Of a DNA stretch of 64,000 bases, positions 25,635 to 34,454 are shown in pieces (the stretch's first letter is position 1; every line of letters starts with the position of its first letter). The stretch is taken from contig JBBRBX010000006.1 in the NCBI GenBank assembly GCA_038205395.1, positions 1 through 64,000 of the forward strand, in the 5' to 3' direction. A program made the position numbers and the translations under genes. The notes under the pieces were generated by a model. The model had not been told where the DNA came from, ran no database searches, and saw only the letters and a list, made by a program, of their open reading frames with translations. The DNA is from Fredericiella sp038205395 (lineage in GTDB: Bacteria; Chloroflexota; Anaerolineae; Caldilineales; Caldilineaceae).

Positions 25635-27176
25635 ATGACGGCAAAGCCCAGGCGCGTCCCCATGAGCAATGTGGACAAAGCATGGCTGGAAATGGACAGT
25701 TCCACAAACTTGATGATCATCAACGGCGTGCTGCTGTTCGAAGAGACGCTGGACTTTGAAGATTTGAAGACGGCGCTGGCGGAACGCTTTGTCGCCAAAT
25801 ACGAACGCTTTCACCAGCGCGTGGTCGGCAGCGCCAGCAGCGGCTTTTTCTGGGAAGATGACCCGCATTTCGACATCCGCGCGCATGTGCGCCGTTATGC
25901 CCTGCCCGAACCCGGCGATATCGCCACGCTGCAGACGGTAGTCAGCGCCATCATCAATGAGCCGCTTGACCGGCGCAAACCGCTGTGGCGCTATATGCTG
26001 ATCGAAAATGTGGCCGGCGGCTGCGCCGTGCTCGCCCGCCTCCATCACTGTATCGGCGACGGCATCGCCCTGATCAAGGTGCTGCTGGATATGACCGGCC
26101 CCAGCATCGATGATTCGCTGCAGATCACCCACACACCGGCCAGACCAGCGCGCGCGGCGCCCGGCCCGCTGACGCAGCTGCGCACGCTGGCGCGTGGCGC
26201 GCTCAAAAGCACGCTGTTCGCCGCCCAGGGACTGGCCAATGAGACGCTGCAGACGCTGGAGAACCCTAGCCATCCGCTTGATCTGGCCCGCTCCGCCGGC
26301 ATCGTCTCGGCAGCCGGCGCCGCCATCTTGGCCAAACTGGTGCTGCTGCCGCCCGACCGCCCCTCCGTCTTCCGCGGCGAAGTGGGGGCCATCAAACATG
26401 TCGTCTGGTCGCACCCGTTTGCGCTGGAGCGCGTCAGGACCATCAGCAAGCGGCACGGCGTCACCATCAACGATCTGCTGGTGACGGCTGTCGCCGGCGG
26501 GCTGCGCCGCTATATGATCGAAAAGGGCGACGACCCGGCTGCCGGCGACATCACCGCCATGGTGCCGGTCAATCTGCGCACGGACAGCGACACACACAAT
26601 CTCGGCAACCAGTTTGCACTGGTCTACCTCAGTCTGCCGGTCAGCCTGGAAGATGCCTACGACCGGCTGATGATGACCAAGCGCCACATGGATGTACTCA
26701 AGAACTCGCCCGAACCATTTTTGGTCTACCAGATTCTAGGCGTGATCGGCAGCCTGCCCGGCGATCTGGCCAAGCAGGCCACCACCTGGTTTGCCGCCAA
26801 AGCCTCGGCTGTGCTGACCAACGTCCCCGGCCCCAATTACCAGCTCTATTTTGCGGGCAAGCGGCTCAAGAACTTGATGTTCTGGGTGCCGCAGTCGGGC
26901 AAGATCGGGCTGGGCATCAGCATTATCAGCTACAACGGGATGGTGACGCTGGGGCTGATGGCGGACGAGCAGCTGGCGCCCGACCCGCAGCGCATCATTG
27001 AAGGGTTTGAGTTGGAACTGGCCGAACTGGAACGGCACCTTCCGCCCCAGCCCGCCGCCAGGCGACTCACCGCCACCGAGCAGCTTGTGGACAGTGACCC
27101 GGCGCCCGCCGCGCCCGCCCCCAAGCCGCTGCTGCGCGAGCCGACCCTGCATGAATCCGCGCCGCATCAGGAGTGA
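25635..27176 (+). CDS. Wax ester synthase/diacylglycerol acyltransferase (WS/DGAT)
   Basis: A 513-residue bifunctional acyltransferase that esterifies fatty alcohols or diacylglycerol with acyl-CoA. The catalytic HHxxxDG motif reads HHCIGDG (about 137-143). Further family signatures are MSNVDKAWLEMD at the start, NDLLVTAVAGGLRRY, the conserved MVPVNLR stretch with NLGNQFALVYLSLP, and TNVPGP near the end. An AGGAGG site 7 bases upstream supports the ATG at 25635. The Pro/Ala-rich C-terminal tail of about 40 residues is extra. It indicates neutral-lipid storage in this organism. Confidence 0.9.
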   Translation: MTAKPRRVPMSNVDKAWLEMDSSTNLMIINGVLLFEETLDFEDLKTALAERFVAKYERFHQRVVGSASSGFFWEDDPHFDIRAHVRRYALPEPGDIATLQTVVSAIINEPLDRRKPLWRYMLIENVAGGCAVLARLHHCIGDGIALIKVLLDMTGPSIDDSLQITHTPARPARAAPGPLTQLRTLARGALKSTLFAAQGLANETLQTLENPSHPLDLARSAGIVSAAGAAILAKLVLLPPDRPSVFRGEVGAIKHVVWSHPFALERVRTISKRHGVTINDLLVTAVAGGLRRYMIEKGDDPAAGDITAMVPVNLRTDSDTHNLGNQFALVYLSLPVSLEDAYDRLMMTKRHMDVLKNSPEPFLVYQILGVIGSLPGDLAKQATTWFAAKASAVLTNVPGPNYQLYFAGKRLKNLMFWVPQSGKIGLGISIISYNGMVTLGLMADEQLAPDPQRIIEGFELELAELERHLPPQPAARRLTATEQLVDSDPAPAAPAPKPLLREPTLHESAPHQE

Positions 27177-27183
27177 GGGGCTG

Positions 27184-27654
27184 ATGCGCTGCGCCGATCC
27201 CTTCGCACATCCTGCCGAGCACGGGCGCGGCGGGCGCAGGTACAGCTTACGCAGGGGCCGCAGCGCCTGCCGCACTATTTTTACCTGGCTGCTGCTGGGA
27301 TTAGTCGTTTGCCTTTGGGCGCCGCCGGTGTCTCTCTTTGCGCAGGCCACGCCTGTTCCCGCGGACACGCCGATTGTGCAGTCGCCGCTGGCGACTCCCA
27401 TACCGCCGGCCACGCCCACCATCACGCCGTCGCCGACGGAGACGCCCACGCCCACGCCGACCGACACGCCGGAGCCTACGGCCACGCCCACGGCGACCGT
27501 GGCCCCGCTGCAGGTCTCGTCGCCGCTGGTGGCGCAGTCCGGCTCCGGCCCGCCGGATGACACTTCGCAGTTGTGGATCGGCGCCGCCGCCCTGATCGTG
27601 CTGGCCGGCAGCGCCATTTTGCTGTTTGCCGAACGCCGGCAGCGTGCGCGATAG
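27184..27654 (+). CDS. Small Pro/Thr-rich membrane-anchored protein, unknown function
   Basis: A 156-residue protein with a hydrophobic segment at about 33-52 (TWLLLGLVVCLWAPPVSLFA), then about 65 residues of TPTPT/ATPT-rich sequence, then a C-terminal transmembrane helix (AAALIVLAGSAILLF) and a basic end (ERRQRAR). This layout is of an exported, wall- or membrane-anchored stalk. No enzyme domain is recognised. It starts seven bases after the WS/DGAT stop and is probably cotranscribed, but no functional link is known. Confidence 0.6.
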   Translation: MRCADPFAHPAEHGRGGRRYSLRRGRSACRTIFTWLLLGLVVCLWAPPVSLFAQATPVPADTPIVQSPLATPIPPATPTITPSPTETPTPTPTDTPEPTATPTATVAPLQVSSPLVAQSGSGPPDDTSQLWIGAAALIVLAGSAILLFAERRQRAR

Positions 27655-27782
27655 TTATTTCTGAGAAGTCGCGCAGGCTTCCGCTCCCGTCACCATCATC
27701 GCAAATGTCACCCACAGCGCTTGAAAGTGACGCCAAGATGAGCTACGTAGCAGTTGTTCACTGCATACGCCAGGTCGCATAC

Positions 27783-27835
27783 TTGATCTTCTCCTCATCC
27801 CATGCCATACTGCAATAAAGTGGTCATCATGACCA
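27783..27835 (+). promoter_or_regulatory. Promoter and palindromic operator of the toxin-antitoxin pair
   Basis: TTGATC (27783-27788) and CATACT (27806-27811) are spaced by 17 bases. Just downstream, TGGTCAT-C-ATGACCA (27821-27835) is a perfect 7-bp inverted repeat, suited to autoregulation by the Phd/YefM-type antitoxin. The 200-base gap upstream back to 27655 holds no gene. Confidence 0.55.
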
Positions 27836-27862
27836 TATTACTACAGGAGGGGCGGATCAACC

Positions 27863-28207
27863 ATGACGAACTTGAATATTGTCGAGGCGAAAAGTCGGTT
27901 TTCGGAAGTGATCGGGCGCGCGGCAGCGGGGGAACATTTTGTGATCCATCGCCGCAGCCGCCCGCTGGCCGTCCTCATCAGTGCGGACGAGTGGGAGCGG
28001 CTGCAACGCTCGGCGGAGCTAGGCAGCCATCTTGCGCAAGCATTAGGCCAAGACCCCGCCCTACTTGCCGCCGTGGCGGAGGGGACAGTGCATCCCATCA
28101 TGTCAGCGTTTGGGTTGTGGCAGGACGAGGAAGAGTTGGCTAGCCTGGCCGGCGAAATCGAGCGCAACCGCAGCAGCCAACCCCAGCGGCCTGTGGCAGC
28201 GCCATGA
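27863..28207 (+). CDS. Phd/YefM-family antitoxin
   Basis: A 114-residue antitoxin. The N-terminal Phd/YefM DNA-binding fold is clear: MTNLNIVEAKSRFSEVIGRA, then GEHFVIHRRSRPLAVLISADEWERL. The C-terminal half, which would wrap the toxin, is variable. It overlaps the toxin gene by four bases (ATGA), the usual coupling of such modules. An AGGAGG site lies at 27845-27850. Confidence 0.85.
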   Translation: MTNLNIVEAKSRFSEVIGRAAAGEHFVIHRRSRPLAVLISADEWERLQRSAELGSHLAQALGQDPALLAAVAEGTVHPIMSAFGLWQDEEELASLAGEIERNRSSQPQRPVAAP

Positions 28208-28593
28208 GAGTTCTCGACAGCGACCACTGCATCGAAGTGCTGCGCGGCCGGCTGGATTTGCGCGGGCGCGTGGATGCCGGCGAACTATTGGGCGTCACCA
28301 GCATTACAGTGGGCGAGTTGGTGCATGGCGCGCATCGCTCAGCCCAGCGCGAGCGCAACCTGGCCCGCATCGAGGTGCTGCTGGCGGCCGTTCTGGTGCT
28401 TTCTTTCGACGACACCGCTGCACGTCGCTTTGGCAGGCTCAAAGCGGAGCTAGAGCGCAGTGGCAGTCGGCTTGCAGATCTCGATTTACAGATCGCCGCC
28501 ATTTGTCTGGAGGCGGGCGCTACGCTGCTCACTCACAATACCCACCACTTTGGGCGCATCACAGATCTGGCGCAAGCGGATTGGCTGGCGTGA
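28204..28593 (+). CDS. vapC: VapC-type PIN-domain toxin
   Basis: A 129-residue PIN-domain ribonuclease. Conserved acidic residues are in LDSDHCIEVLRG (D5, D7), TVGELVHGA (Glu), and the C-terminal DLQIAAICLEAGATLLTHNTHHF with the LADLDLQIA Asp. It is expected to cleave RNA when the antitoxin is degraded. All catalytic positions appear intact, so the module is probably functional. Confidence 0.87.
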   Translation: MRVLDSDHCIEVLRGRLDLRGRVDAGELLGVTSITVGELVHGAHRSAQRERNLARIEVLLAAVLVLSFDDTAARRFGRLKAELERSGSRLADLDLQIAAICLEAGATLLTHNTHHFGRITDLAQADWLA

Positions 28594-28641
28594 GATGCAA
28601 GGGCTGCGCCAGTGCAGCAAATTGAATGTGTATTTCCACTC

Positions 28642-29358
28642 TTACCCTCTCTCCGCCTCATTCAACCGTTTACGCCGCGCCTGCCAGTCCGGCATCACCC
28701 GCTCCAGCAGGGCGTAAAACTGGCGGCCGTGGTTGTGCTCCACCAGGTGGCACAGCTCGTGCACAATCACATAGTCGATGCACGCCTTGGGCATGTTGAT
28801 CAGCGCCAGGTTGAGCGTGATGCGGCCATCGTGCGAGCAGCTGCCCCAGCGCGCCTTGAGCGGCTTGATGATCACCTCCGGCTCCGGCAGCGTCAAAGGC
28901 AGAAAGCGCGGCAGCAGGGCCTGCATGCGCGCGTAGAAGACGCGGCGCGCCTGCTTGCGCTGCCAGCCCTCCACCTGCCGGCGCACCACCGCACCGGCGG
29001 CCTTGCTCGGCGTCGTCACCTCCAAATAGCCGCGCACCAGCTTCACCCCCGCGCGCTCGCCCTCGCTCACCTTCAGCCGATACTGCCGCCCCAGATAGAC
29101 AAAGTTCTCACCGCTGACATAGCGCCGCGGCGGGGGCGCGGCGGGATAGCGGGCAAACTCCCGCTGCTTGCGCAGAATCCACGGCGCGCGCCGGCGCAGA
29201 AAATCTTCCACAGCCGCAAAATCGCTCCCCGCCGGCGCCTTGACGGTGACGCGCTGGTCAGGGTAGACGTGGATCGCCAGCGTTTTGCGCGGCGCATACA
29301 GAAGCGTATAGGCGATGGTGGTTTCGCCAAAGCGCAGACTGTGCATGGTGGCCGCCAT
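28642..29358 (-). CDS. YgjP/SprT-like zinc metallopeptidase (DUF45)
   Basis: A 238-residue member of the M48-related YgjP family. The zinc site is VHELCHLVEHNHGRQF (about 193-208) preceded by RWGSCS, the family's second signature. It starts three bases after the hsdR stop and thus is the last gene of the type I restriction operon. This family is often found next to hsdR genes; whether it processes or controls the nuclease is unknown. Confidence 0.87.
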   Translation of the reverse strand: MAATMHSLRFGETTIAYTLLYAPRKTLAIHVYPDQRVTVKAPAGSDFAAVEDFLRRRAPWILRKQREFARYPAAPPPRRYVSGENFVYLGRQYRLKVSEGERAGVKLVRGYLEVTTPSKAAGAVVRRQVEGWQRKQARRVFYARMQALLPRFLPLTLPEPEVIIKPLKARWGSCSHDGRITLNLALINMPKACIDYVIVHELCHLVEHNHGRQFYALLERVMPDWQARRKRLNEAERG

Positions 29359-29361
29359 CGC

Positions 29362-32300
29362 TCAGCGCCCGCTGCCGCGCGCCTTGGCGACCTCGATCAC
29401 CTGGTCGATCATACTGTCCAGATGGTCGCTGTTGATCTGCACGCCGCTGCGTTTCTCCACGGCATAGAAAATGGTATCGAGACTGCTCTTCATCTGGTTT
29501 TGCACATCCAGATTCGTCTCCCAGTCACGAATCTTGCGCGCTTCGATGGCGGCCTCCTGCTCAATCGCCAGCGCAGCGATGGCGCTGTCGTCCAGTCCAT
29601 AGCCGGCCAGCAATTCGCGCACGGCCCCAAAGTAGGCGGGCGCGTCGCGATACTGGTATAGCTGCGCCGGGACGCTGCGGTCTTGGCCGCTGCGCAGCTG
29701 CGCCAGGCTCTCTTCCGCCAGCCGCAGATACTCGAGCTGGTCGATGCGCGCCTGCCGGTACGCCTGGATGGTCTCCTCCACCAGCTCCGCAAACTTGCGG
29801 TAGAAGGCCGGGTCCTCGTCTAAGCGCTCGCTCACCGTGCGCTTGATCTGGTTGAGAATCGTGTCCGCCTTGGCCGCGGGCGTCCCCAGCCGCTCCAACT
29901 CAGCGTCGAATTCCTCCACATCAAAGATGTTGACCAACTGCGTGATCACCGTCGTGCCGGTGGCGCGGATATGCTCGTCCATCAGCTTGCGCACTTTTTC
30001 TTCGTATTCGCGGTAGTCCACCGTTTCCGCATAGCGCAGCTTGACCGCCTGGCGCAGGGCGTGGAAGAAGTTGAGATCGGCGCGATAGCGCTCGATCTGC
30101 GCTTCCGGCACTTCGTTGAAAAAGTACACGGACCCCAGCGCCACGCGCAGTGCCGCCGCATAGTCGGTGAGGGCCGCATAGAACTGCTCGCGGCGGTCTT
30201 CCGGCTCCAGAAAGCGCTCCATCGCCTCGCGGTCATTGCGGTTGGCGACTGGCGCAAAGAGCGCCCACAGCTCCGAGTGCAGCTGCGGCAGCTTGCGAAT
30301 CTGCTCGGCCACATCCGTCAACGCGCCGGCCACATCTTCGGCGTCATAGCTGTCCAGCGCATCATAGAGGTTCATGGCCTCGTTCAGCTCGCCCAGCACG
30401 CCGCGGTAGTCCACGATGTAGCCGAAGTCCTTGTTGTCGGCCAGCCGGTTGACGCGCGCGATTGCCTGCAGCAGCGTGTGCTCCTTGAGCGGCTTGTCGA
30501 TATAGAGCACGGTGTTGCGCGGCTCGTCAAAACCGGTGAGCAGCCTGTCTACGACAATCAGAATTTCGATCCCCTCCGCGCGGCCAAAGGAGTTGATCAG
30601 CTCACGGTTGTAGGCCTCTTCGCTGCCGTAGCGCGCCATCATCTGCTGCCAGAACAGCTGCACACCGGTCTGCAAACTGGCCTGCTCCCCTGTGCCGGGC
30701 GCGTCGTCCTCGTCGCTGCCCTCGCGGCTGTCGGGCGGCGAGATCGCCAGCGCGGCGTCGATGCCATATTCGAGCAGGTAGTGCAGATACTGGAGGCCGA
30801 TGCGCTTGCTGGGGGTGGCCAACTGCGCCTTAAAGCCCGTCCCGCGCCAGTTCTGCTCATAGTGCAGCGCGATGTTGTAGGCGATCTCCTGGATGCGCTG
30901 CTCGGTGGCGTTGACGGCTTCGCTGCGGCTCAGCTTGCGCTTGAGATCGGCCTTCTGCTCCGGCGTCAGGTGGCGCGTGGTGCGCTCGAACCAGCGCTCC
31001 AACTGCGCCTTGTCCACATCCTGCTCCACCACGCGCCCTTCATACAGCAGCGGCACGACCGCCTTGTCGGCCACGGCCTGGCGCATGGGGTATTTGTGGA
31101 TAAAGCTGCCAAACTTGGCCGCGGTCGATTTCTCGGCCTTGGTCAGCGGCGTGCCGGTGTAGCCCAGATAGCAGGCATGAGGAAAGACCCGCTGCATGCG
31201 GCTGTTGAGCAGCCCGTACTGGCTGCGGTGGCTCTCGTCCACCAGGACAAAGAGATCGCTGTCCGTGTCGCGCACCTTCTGCGCCGCCGCCTGCTCGAAC
31301 TTGTTGATCACGGTGGTGATCACGTCGGGCCGCGTCTCGCCGCGGTTCAGCTTGCCCGTGACCAGCCGCACCAGATGGCGGCCGTCCGTGGCCTGGGCCA
31401 CCGCTTTGCCGCAAGCTTTGAAGGTGCGCCACAACTGGTCGTCCAGGTCCACCCGATCCGTCACCAGAATCACGCGCGGGTTGGCAATGGTGGGGTGCAG
31501 CGTGAGCGCCTTGGCCAGCATCACCATCGTTAGCGATTTGCCGCTGCCGGTCGTGTGCCAGATGACGCCGCCGGTGCGCAGCCCCTGCGCATTGCGCCGG
31601 CCCACGCGCGCCAGCGTGGCGCGGATGGCAAAATACTGCTGGTAGCGGGCGATCTTCTTGACGCCGCCGTCAAAGACGATGTACTGGTAGGCCAGCTCCA
31701 GCAGCCGCTGCGGGCGCAGCAGCGCATAGATCAGCCGATCCTGGGCGCTGGGCAGCCGCTCGCCCAGCCCGGCAAAGTGGGCGCGGATGCGCCGCTCATA
31801 TTCGCGCCCGCCGTACAGGCGATCTGCTACGTCCGGCGCCAACGGGCGGTTGATCAGGGCGTGGACGGCGCGCTCGCAGCCGCCGGCCTGCCCTTCCGCT
31901 TCCTCCTCGCGCCAGATCGACCAGAACTTTTTGGCCGTGCCGGTGGTGGCGTAGCGCGCGTCGTTGGGGCTGAGGGCCAGCAGCAGCTGCGAAGGCGCAA
32001 ACAGGTGCGGAATCTCCCCCTCGCGTTGGTAGACGCCCAACTGCTCGATGCCCAGCGCCACCGCCTTTTCGCCGTGGTGCTCCTGGTCAGCGCGCTTGCA
32101 CTCGACCACGGCCAGCGGGATGCCGTTGACGAAGAGCACGATATCGGCCCGCCGCGTGCTGTGGCTGCCCGTCTTCTCCACGGCGAACTCGTCGCTGACG
32201 TGGTAGACATTTCGCTCCGGCTGCCGCCAGTCGATATAGTGCAGGCTGAAGCTCTTGCGGTCGCCGTCGATGCTTTGCGTCAGGCTCGTGCCCAGCGTCA

Positions 32301-32601
32301 GCAGTTCGTAGATGCGGGCGTTGGAGACCATCAGGCTTTGCAGCGGGTCGTCCACCAGCCGCGCCACCGCCTCGGCCAGGTTGGCGGCGCTGAAGGCATG
32401 GCGCTGCCCCTTGAAGTCGATGGCGTTGTGCGCGGCCAGCCACGGGGCCAGCACGCCGGTCAGCACCACATGTTTCGCTTTGCCGCCGCGCAGCGCCAGC
32501 GCCTCATCCGGCGGCAGATAGTGCCAGCCCATGTTGACCAGAAGCTGGAGGGCGGGCAGTTGGGAGCTGATTTCTTCCAGGTACAGGTTGGTGGGGGACA
32601 A
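29362..32601 (-). CDS. hsdR: Type I restriction endonuclease subunit R
   Basis: A 1079-residue ATP-dependent nuclease/translocase. The PD-(D/E)xK nuclease core reads RADIVLFV...AVVECKR with D153, E167 and K169. Helicase Walker A is HTTGSGKS (about 349-356), the DEAD-like box is LVDESHRSQ, and GYTGTPL, GFDEPRNTVLYIDKPL and QAIARVNR follow. The C-terminal helical domain contacts HsdM/HsdS. All motifs are intact. In the operon it lies after hsdM, hsdS and a DUF4256 gene. Confidence 0.95.
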   Translation of the reverse strand: MSPTNLYLEEISSQLPALQLLVNMGWHYLPPDEALALRGGKAKHVVLTGVLAPWLAAHNAIDFKGQRHAFSAANLAEAVARLVDDPLQSLMVSNARIYELLTLGTSLTQSIDGDRKSFSLHYIDWRQPERNVYHVSDEFAVEKTGSHSTRRADIVLFVNGIPLAVVECKRADQEHHGEKAVALGIEQLGVYQREGEIPHLFAPSQLLLALSPNDARYATTGTAKKFWSIWREEEAEGQAGGCERAVHALINRPLAPDVADRLYGGREYERRIRAHFAGLGERLPSAQDRLIYALLRPQRLLELAYQYIVFDGGVKKIARYQQYFAIRATLARVGRRNAQGLRTGGVIWHTTGSGKSLTMVMLAKALTLHPTIANPRVILVTDRVDLDDQLWRTFKACGKAVAQATDGRHLVRLVTGKLNRGETRPDVITTVINKFEQAAAQKVRDTDSDLFVLVDESHRSQYGLLNSRMQRVFPHACYLGYTGTPLTKAEKSTAAKFGSFIHKYPMRQAVADKAVVPLLYEGRVVEQDVDKAQLERWFERTTRHLTPEQKADLKRKLSRSEAVNATEQRIQEIAYNIALHYEQNWRGTGFKAQLATPSKRIGLQYLHYLLEYGIDAALAISPPDSREGSDEDDAPGTGEQASLQTGVQLFWQQMMARYGSEEAYNRELINSFGRAEGIEILIVVDRLLTGFDEPRNTVLYIDKPLKEHTLLQAIARVNRLADNKDFGYIVDYRGVLGELNEAMNLYDALDSYDAEDVAGALTDVAEQIRKLPQLHSELWALFAPVANRNDREAMERFLEPEDRREQFYAALTDYAAALRVALGSVYFFNEVPEAQIERYRADLNFFHALRQAVKLRYAETVDYREYEEKVRKLMDEHIRATGTTVITQLVNIFDVEEFDAELERLGTPAAKADTILNQIKRTVSERLDEDPAFYRKFAELVEETIQAYRQARIDQLEYLRLAEESLAQLRSGQDRSVPAQLYQYRDAPAYFGAVRELLAGYGLDDSAIAALAIEQEAAIEARKIRDWETNLDVQNQMKSSLDTIFYAVEKRSGVQINSDHLDSMIDQVIEVAKARGSGR

Positions 32602-32620
32602 CGCGATTCTCCTCCTGAAT

Positions 32621-33184
32621 TCAGACCTTCAGCGCGCCCCGGAACGCCCTGCCGGCATAGTAAGAGGACGCGCCGTTGTGATAGACGAAGACATGGTCGT
32701 AGCGACGGTCGGCAAAGATGGCGCCGCCGAGTTTGCGGATGGCGGCCGGCGTGTCCACCCAGCTCGACGTTTTCGTATCGAACTCTCCCAGCGTCTGCAG
32801 CGTGCGATACTCTTCTTCCGTCAAGAGTGCAACACCCATGGCCGCGGCCATATCCACCGCACTGGTTTCCGGTTTATTTTCTTTCCGTTCCGCCAGCGCG
32901 GCCCCGTCATAGCAGAGACTGCGGCGGCCTTGGGGGCTTTCCGCCGCACAGTCATAGAAAAGGTATTCGCCGGTTTTGGCATCGTGGCCGACCACATCCG
33001 GTTCGCCGCCGGTAGTTTCCATTTCCTGCAGCGACCACAGCTTTTCCGGCTGTGCTTCCAGCTTTGCCTGCACGTCCGCCCAGGCCAGCGTTGGGTGGCG
33101 CTGCTTGTTTTTCTCAAAACGGGCTTGCAGCGTCTTGAGCAGTTCCTCCCGCTGTTCCGGCGACAACTCTTTCTTTGTGTCCAT
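32621..33184 (-). CDS. DUF4256 domain protein inside the restriction operon
   Basis: A 187-residue protein matching DUF4256 along its whole length: LSPEQREELLKTLQARFEKN, EKLWSLQEMETTGGEPDVVG, LFYDCAAESPQGRRSLCYD and DTKTSSWVDTP. An AAGGAG site fixes the start at the second of two adjacent ATGs (33184). It lies between hsdS and hsdR, with 64 bases to the hsdS stop and 19 to hsdR. DUF4256 proteins are usually stand-alone; their biochemical role is not known, so a restriction role is only a positional suggestion. Confidence 0.85.
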   Translation of the reverse strand: MDTKKELSPEQREELLKTLQARFEKNKQRHPTLAWADVQAKLEAQPEKLWSLQEMETTGGEPDVVGHDAKTGEYLFYDCAAESPQGRRSLCYDGAALAERKENKPETSAVDMAAAMGVALLTEEEYRTLQTLGEFDTKTSSWVDTPAAIRKLGGAIFADRRYDHVFVYHNGASSYYAGRAFRGALKV

Positions 33185-33248
33185 CATTCTCCTTTGTGGT
33201 GATTGATGTAGTGATCGATAACGTCTGCAAAGTATAGCCCGTTTCGGA

Positions 33249-34454
33249 TCAGCCATCAACCGGCACGCGCACCGCGCCGGTCAGCAGCCGCTGCATGAGG
33301 CCCTGCTTCTGCCGACGCAGGGCGGTAAGCTTTTGCTGGTGGAGGGTGATTTCGTTGTCGCAGAGACGCAACACTCTAACGATCCTGGCCTGCTCATCCT
33401 CCCACGGCAACGTAAAACACTTTTGAGACAGGTGTGCCCAATCGGCGCGTGGCATCTTTGTTCCGGTTGTAGCATTGGCTGCAGCAATAAAGTCATGCGT
33501 CTGCACAAGATAGTACAAGTAATCGTTTGTGCAGATGTCCTTCTTTCCTGCCAACACCCAAATTTCTGATGAGCAAACACCGTCGAATTGGGGTTGTACA
33601 TATTTACGCAAATATGGACGCAGTTTGCCAAATAACACCTGTCCTTTACTGAATCGATTTTTGATGCTTTGCTGACCCTGCACCGAAATCGTGTCGAGGA
33701 TTTGGCCGGTTTCCTGGGAAATATGCTCTAGTTCGATACATGGAAGTTCATCATTTTGTTTTTGCGGGTCAAACTTGGCTGAATTTCTGGTAACAAACTC
33801 AACTACAGGTAAATAATTCCACTCTTGCCCCACAAATTCCGGAAACCGCACCTCTCCCGTCAGCAGCCGCTGCATCAGCCCTTGCTTGCGCCGCTGCAGC
33901 GCGGCGATAAGCTGCTCCATCTGGGCAATCGCCGCATCCCATGTGCCGAGGATTTGGGCGATCTTACGCTGCTCAGGGAGGGGTGGAACTGGAATATCAA
34001 AAGCACCTATTTGCTCAAAATTAAGACCCTGCCTATTGCCACCAGCCTGAAAGGAAACAATTTGCTTTTGTCCTATGTCAGAGTTCAAGACTGAGCAAAG
34101 AAAGTACGGGTACAGTTGCGGTTTGGTTCGTATGATACATACATGCTGGTTGACGTTGGCTTCGCCAATTCCCTCTGGAAACACACAACTGCGCCCGATG
34201 GATGCTCCTGTAATGTTCAGAAGAACATCGTGAGCTTGCAATTTAGTCTTGGACATAACGTCGTGTTGCCCCTGCGAAATGAAGGCCACGTTTGTTAGGT
34301 TCAGAACACCTTCTAAAACATTTTGACTTCTAATTAATGGCACTCCGGTATCCAAATAGGATTCGCGGCCACCGCTAGGAGTAACACCACTGCCGATCTT
34401 GGTCGTCAGTTGCTTGAGCTTACATATATGCCATTCAATCGGGAATTGATTCAT
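33249..34454 (-). CDS. hsdS: Type I restriction specificity subunit S
   Basis: A 401-residue subunit with two target-recognition domains (about 1-150 and 205-345), each followed by a conserved spacer: LPPLPEQRKIAQILGTWDAA...RRKQGLMQRLLTGEVRFPEF and a second copy ending RRQKQGLMQRLLTGAVRVP. Each domain reads one half of a bipartite DNA site. The recognition domains are noticeably more AT-rich than surrounding genes, as expected for domains acquired by exchange. It overlaps the end of hsdM by 20 bases. Confidence 0.93.
   Translation of the reverse strand: MNQFPIEWHICKLKQLTTKIGSGVTPSGGRESYLDTGVPLIRSQNVLEGVLNLTNVAFISQGQHDVMSKTKLQAHDVLLNITGASIGRSCVFPEGIGEANVNQHVCIIRTKPQLYPYFLCSVLNSDIGQKQIVSFQAGGNRQGLNFEQIGAFDIPVPPLPEQRKIAQILGTWDAAIAQMEQLIAALQRRKQGLMQRLLTGEVRFPEFVGQEWNYLPVVEFVTRNSAKFDPQKQNDELPCIELEHISQETGQILDTISVQGQQSIKNRFSKGQVLFGKLRPYLRKYVQPQFDGVCSSEIWVLAGKKDICTNDYLYYLVQTHDFIAAANATTGTKMPRADWAHLSQKCFTLPWEDEQARIVRVLRLCDNEITLHQQKLTALRRQKQGLMQRLLTGAVRVPVDG
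33280..33899 (-). repeat. Direct repeat within hsdS (33280-33320 and 33859-33899)
   Basis: Two 41-base stretches encoding RRxKQGLMQRLLTG are about 34/41 identical, with the first 17 bases exact. They frame the second target-recognition domain, so recombination between them, or with another hsdS copy, could remove or swap that domain and change the recognised DNA site. Confidence 0.6.

Noticed and set aside
29971..31533. A 520-codon plus-strand frame opposite hsdR.
   Set aside because: HsdR motifs on the minus strand are intact; the plus-strand product is low-complexity and unlike any protein.
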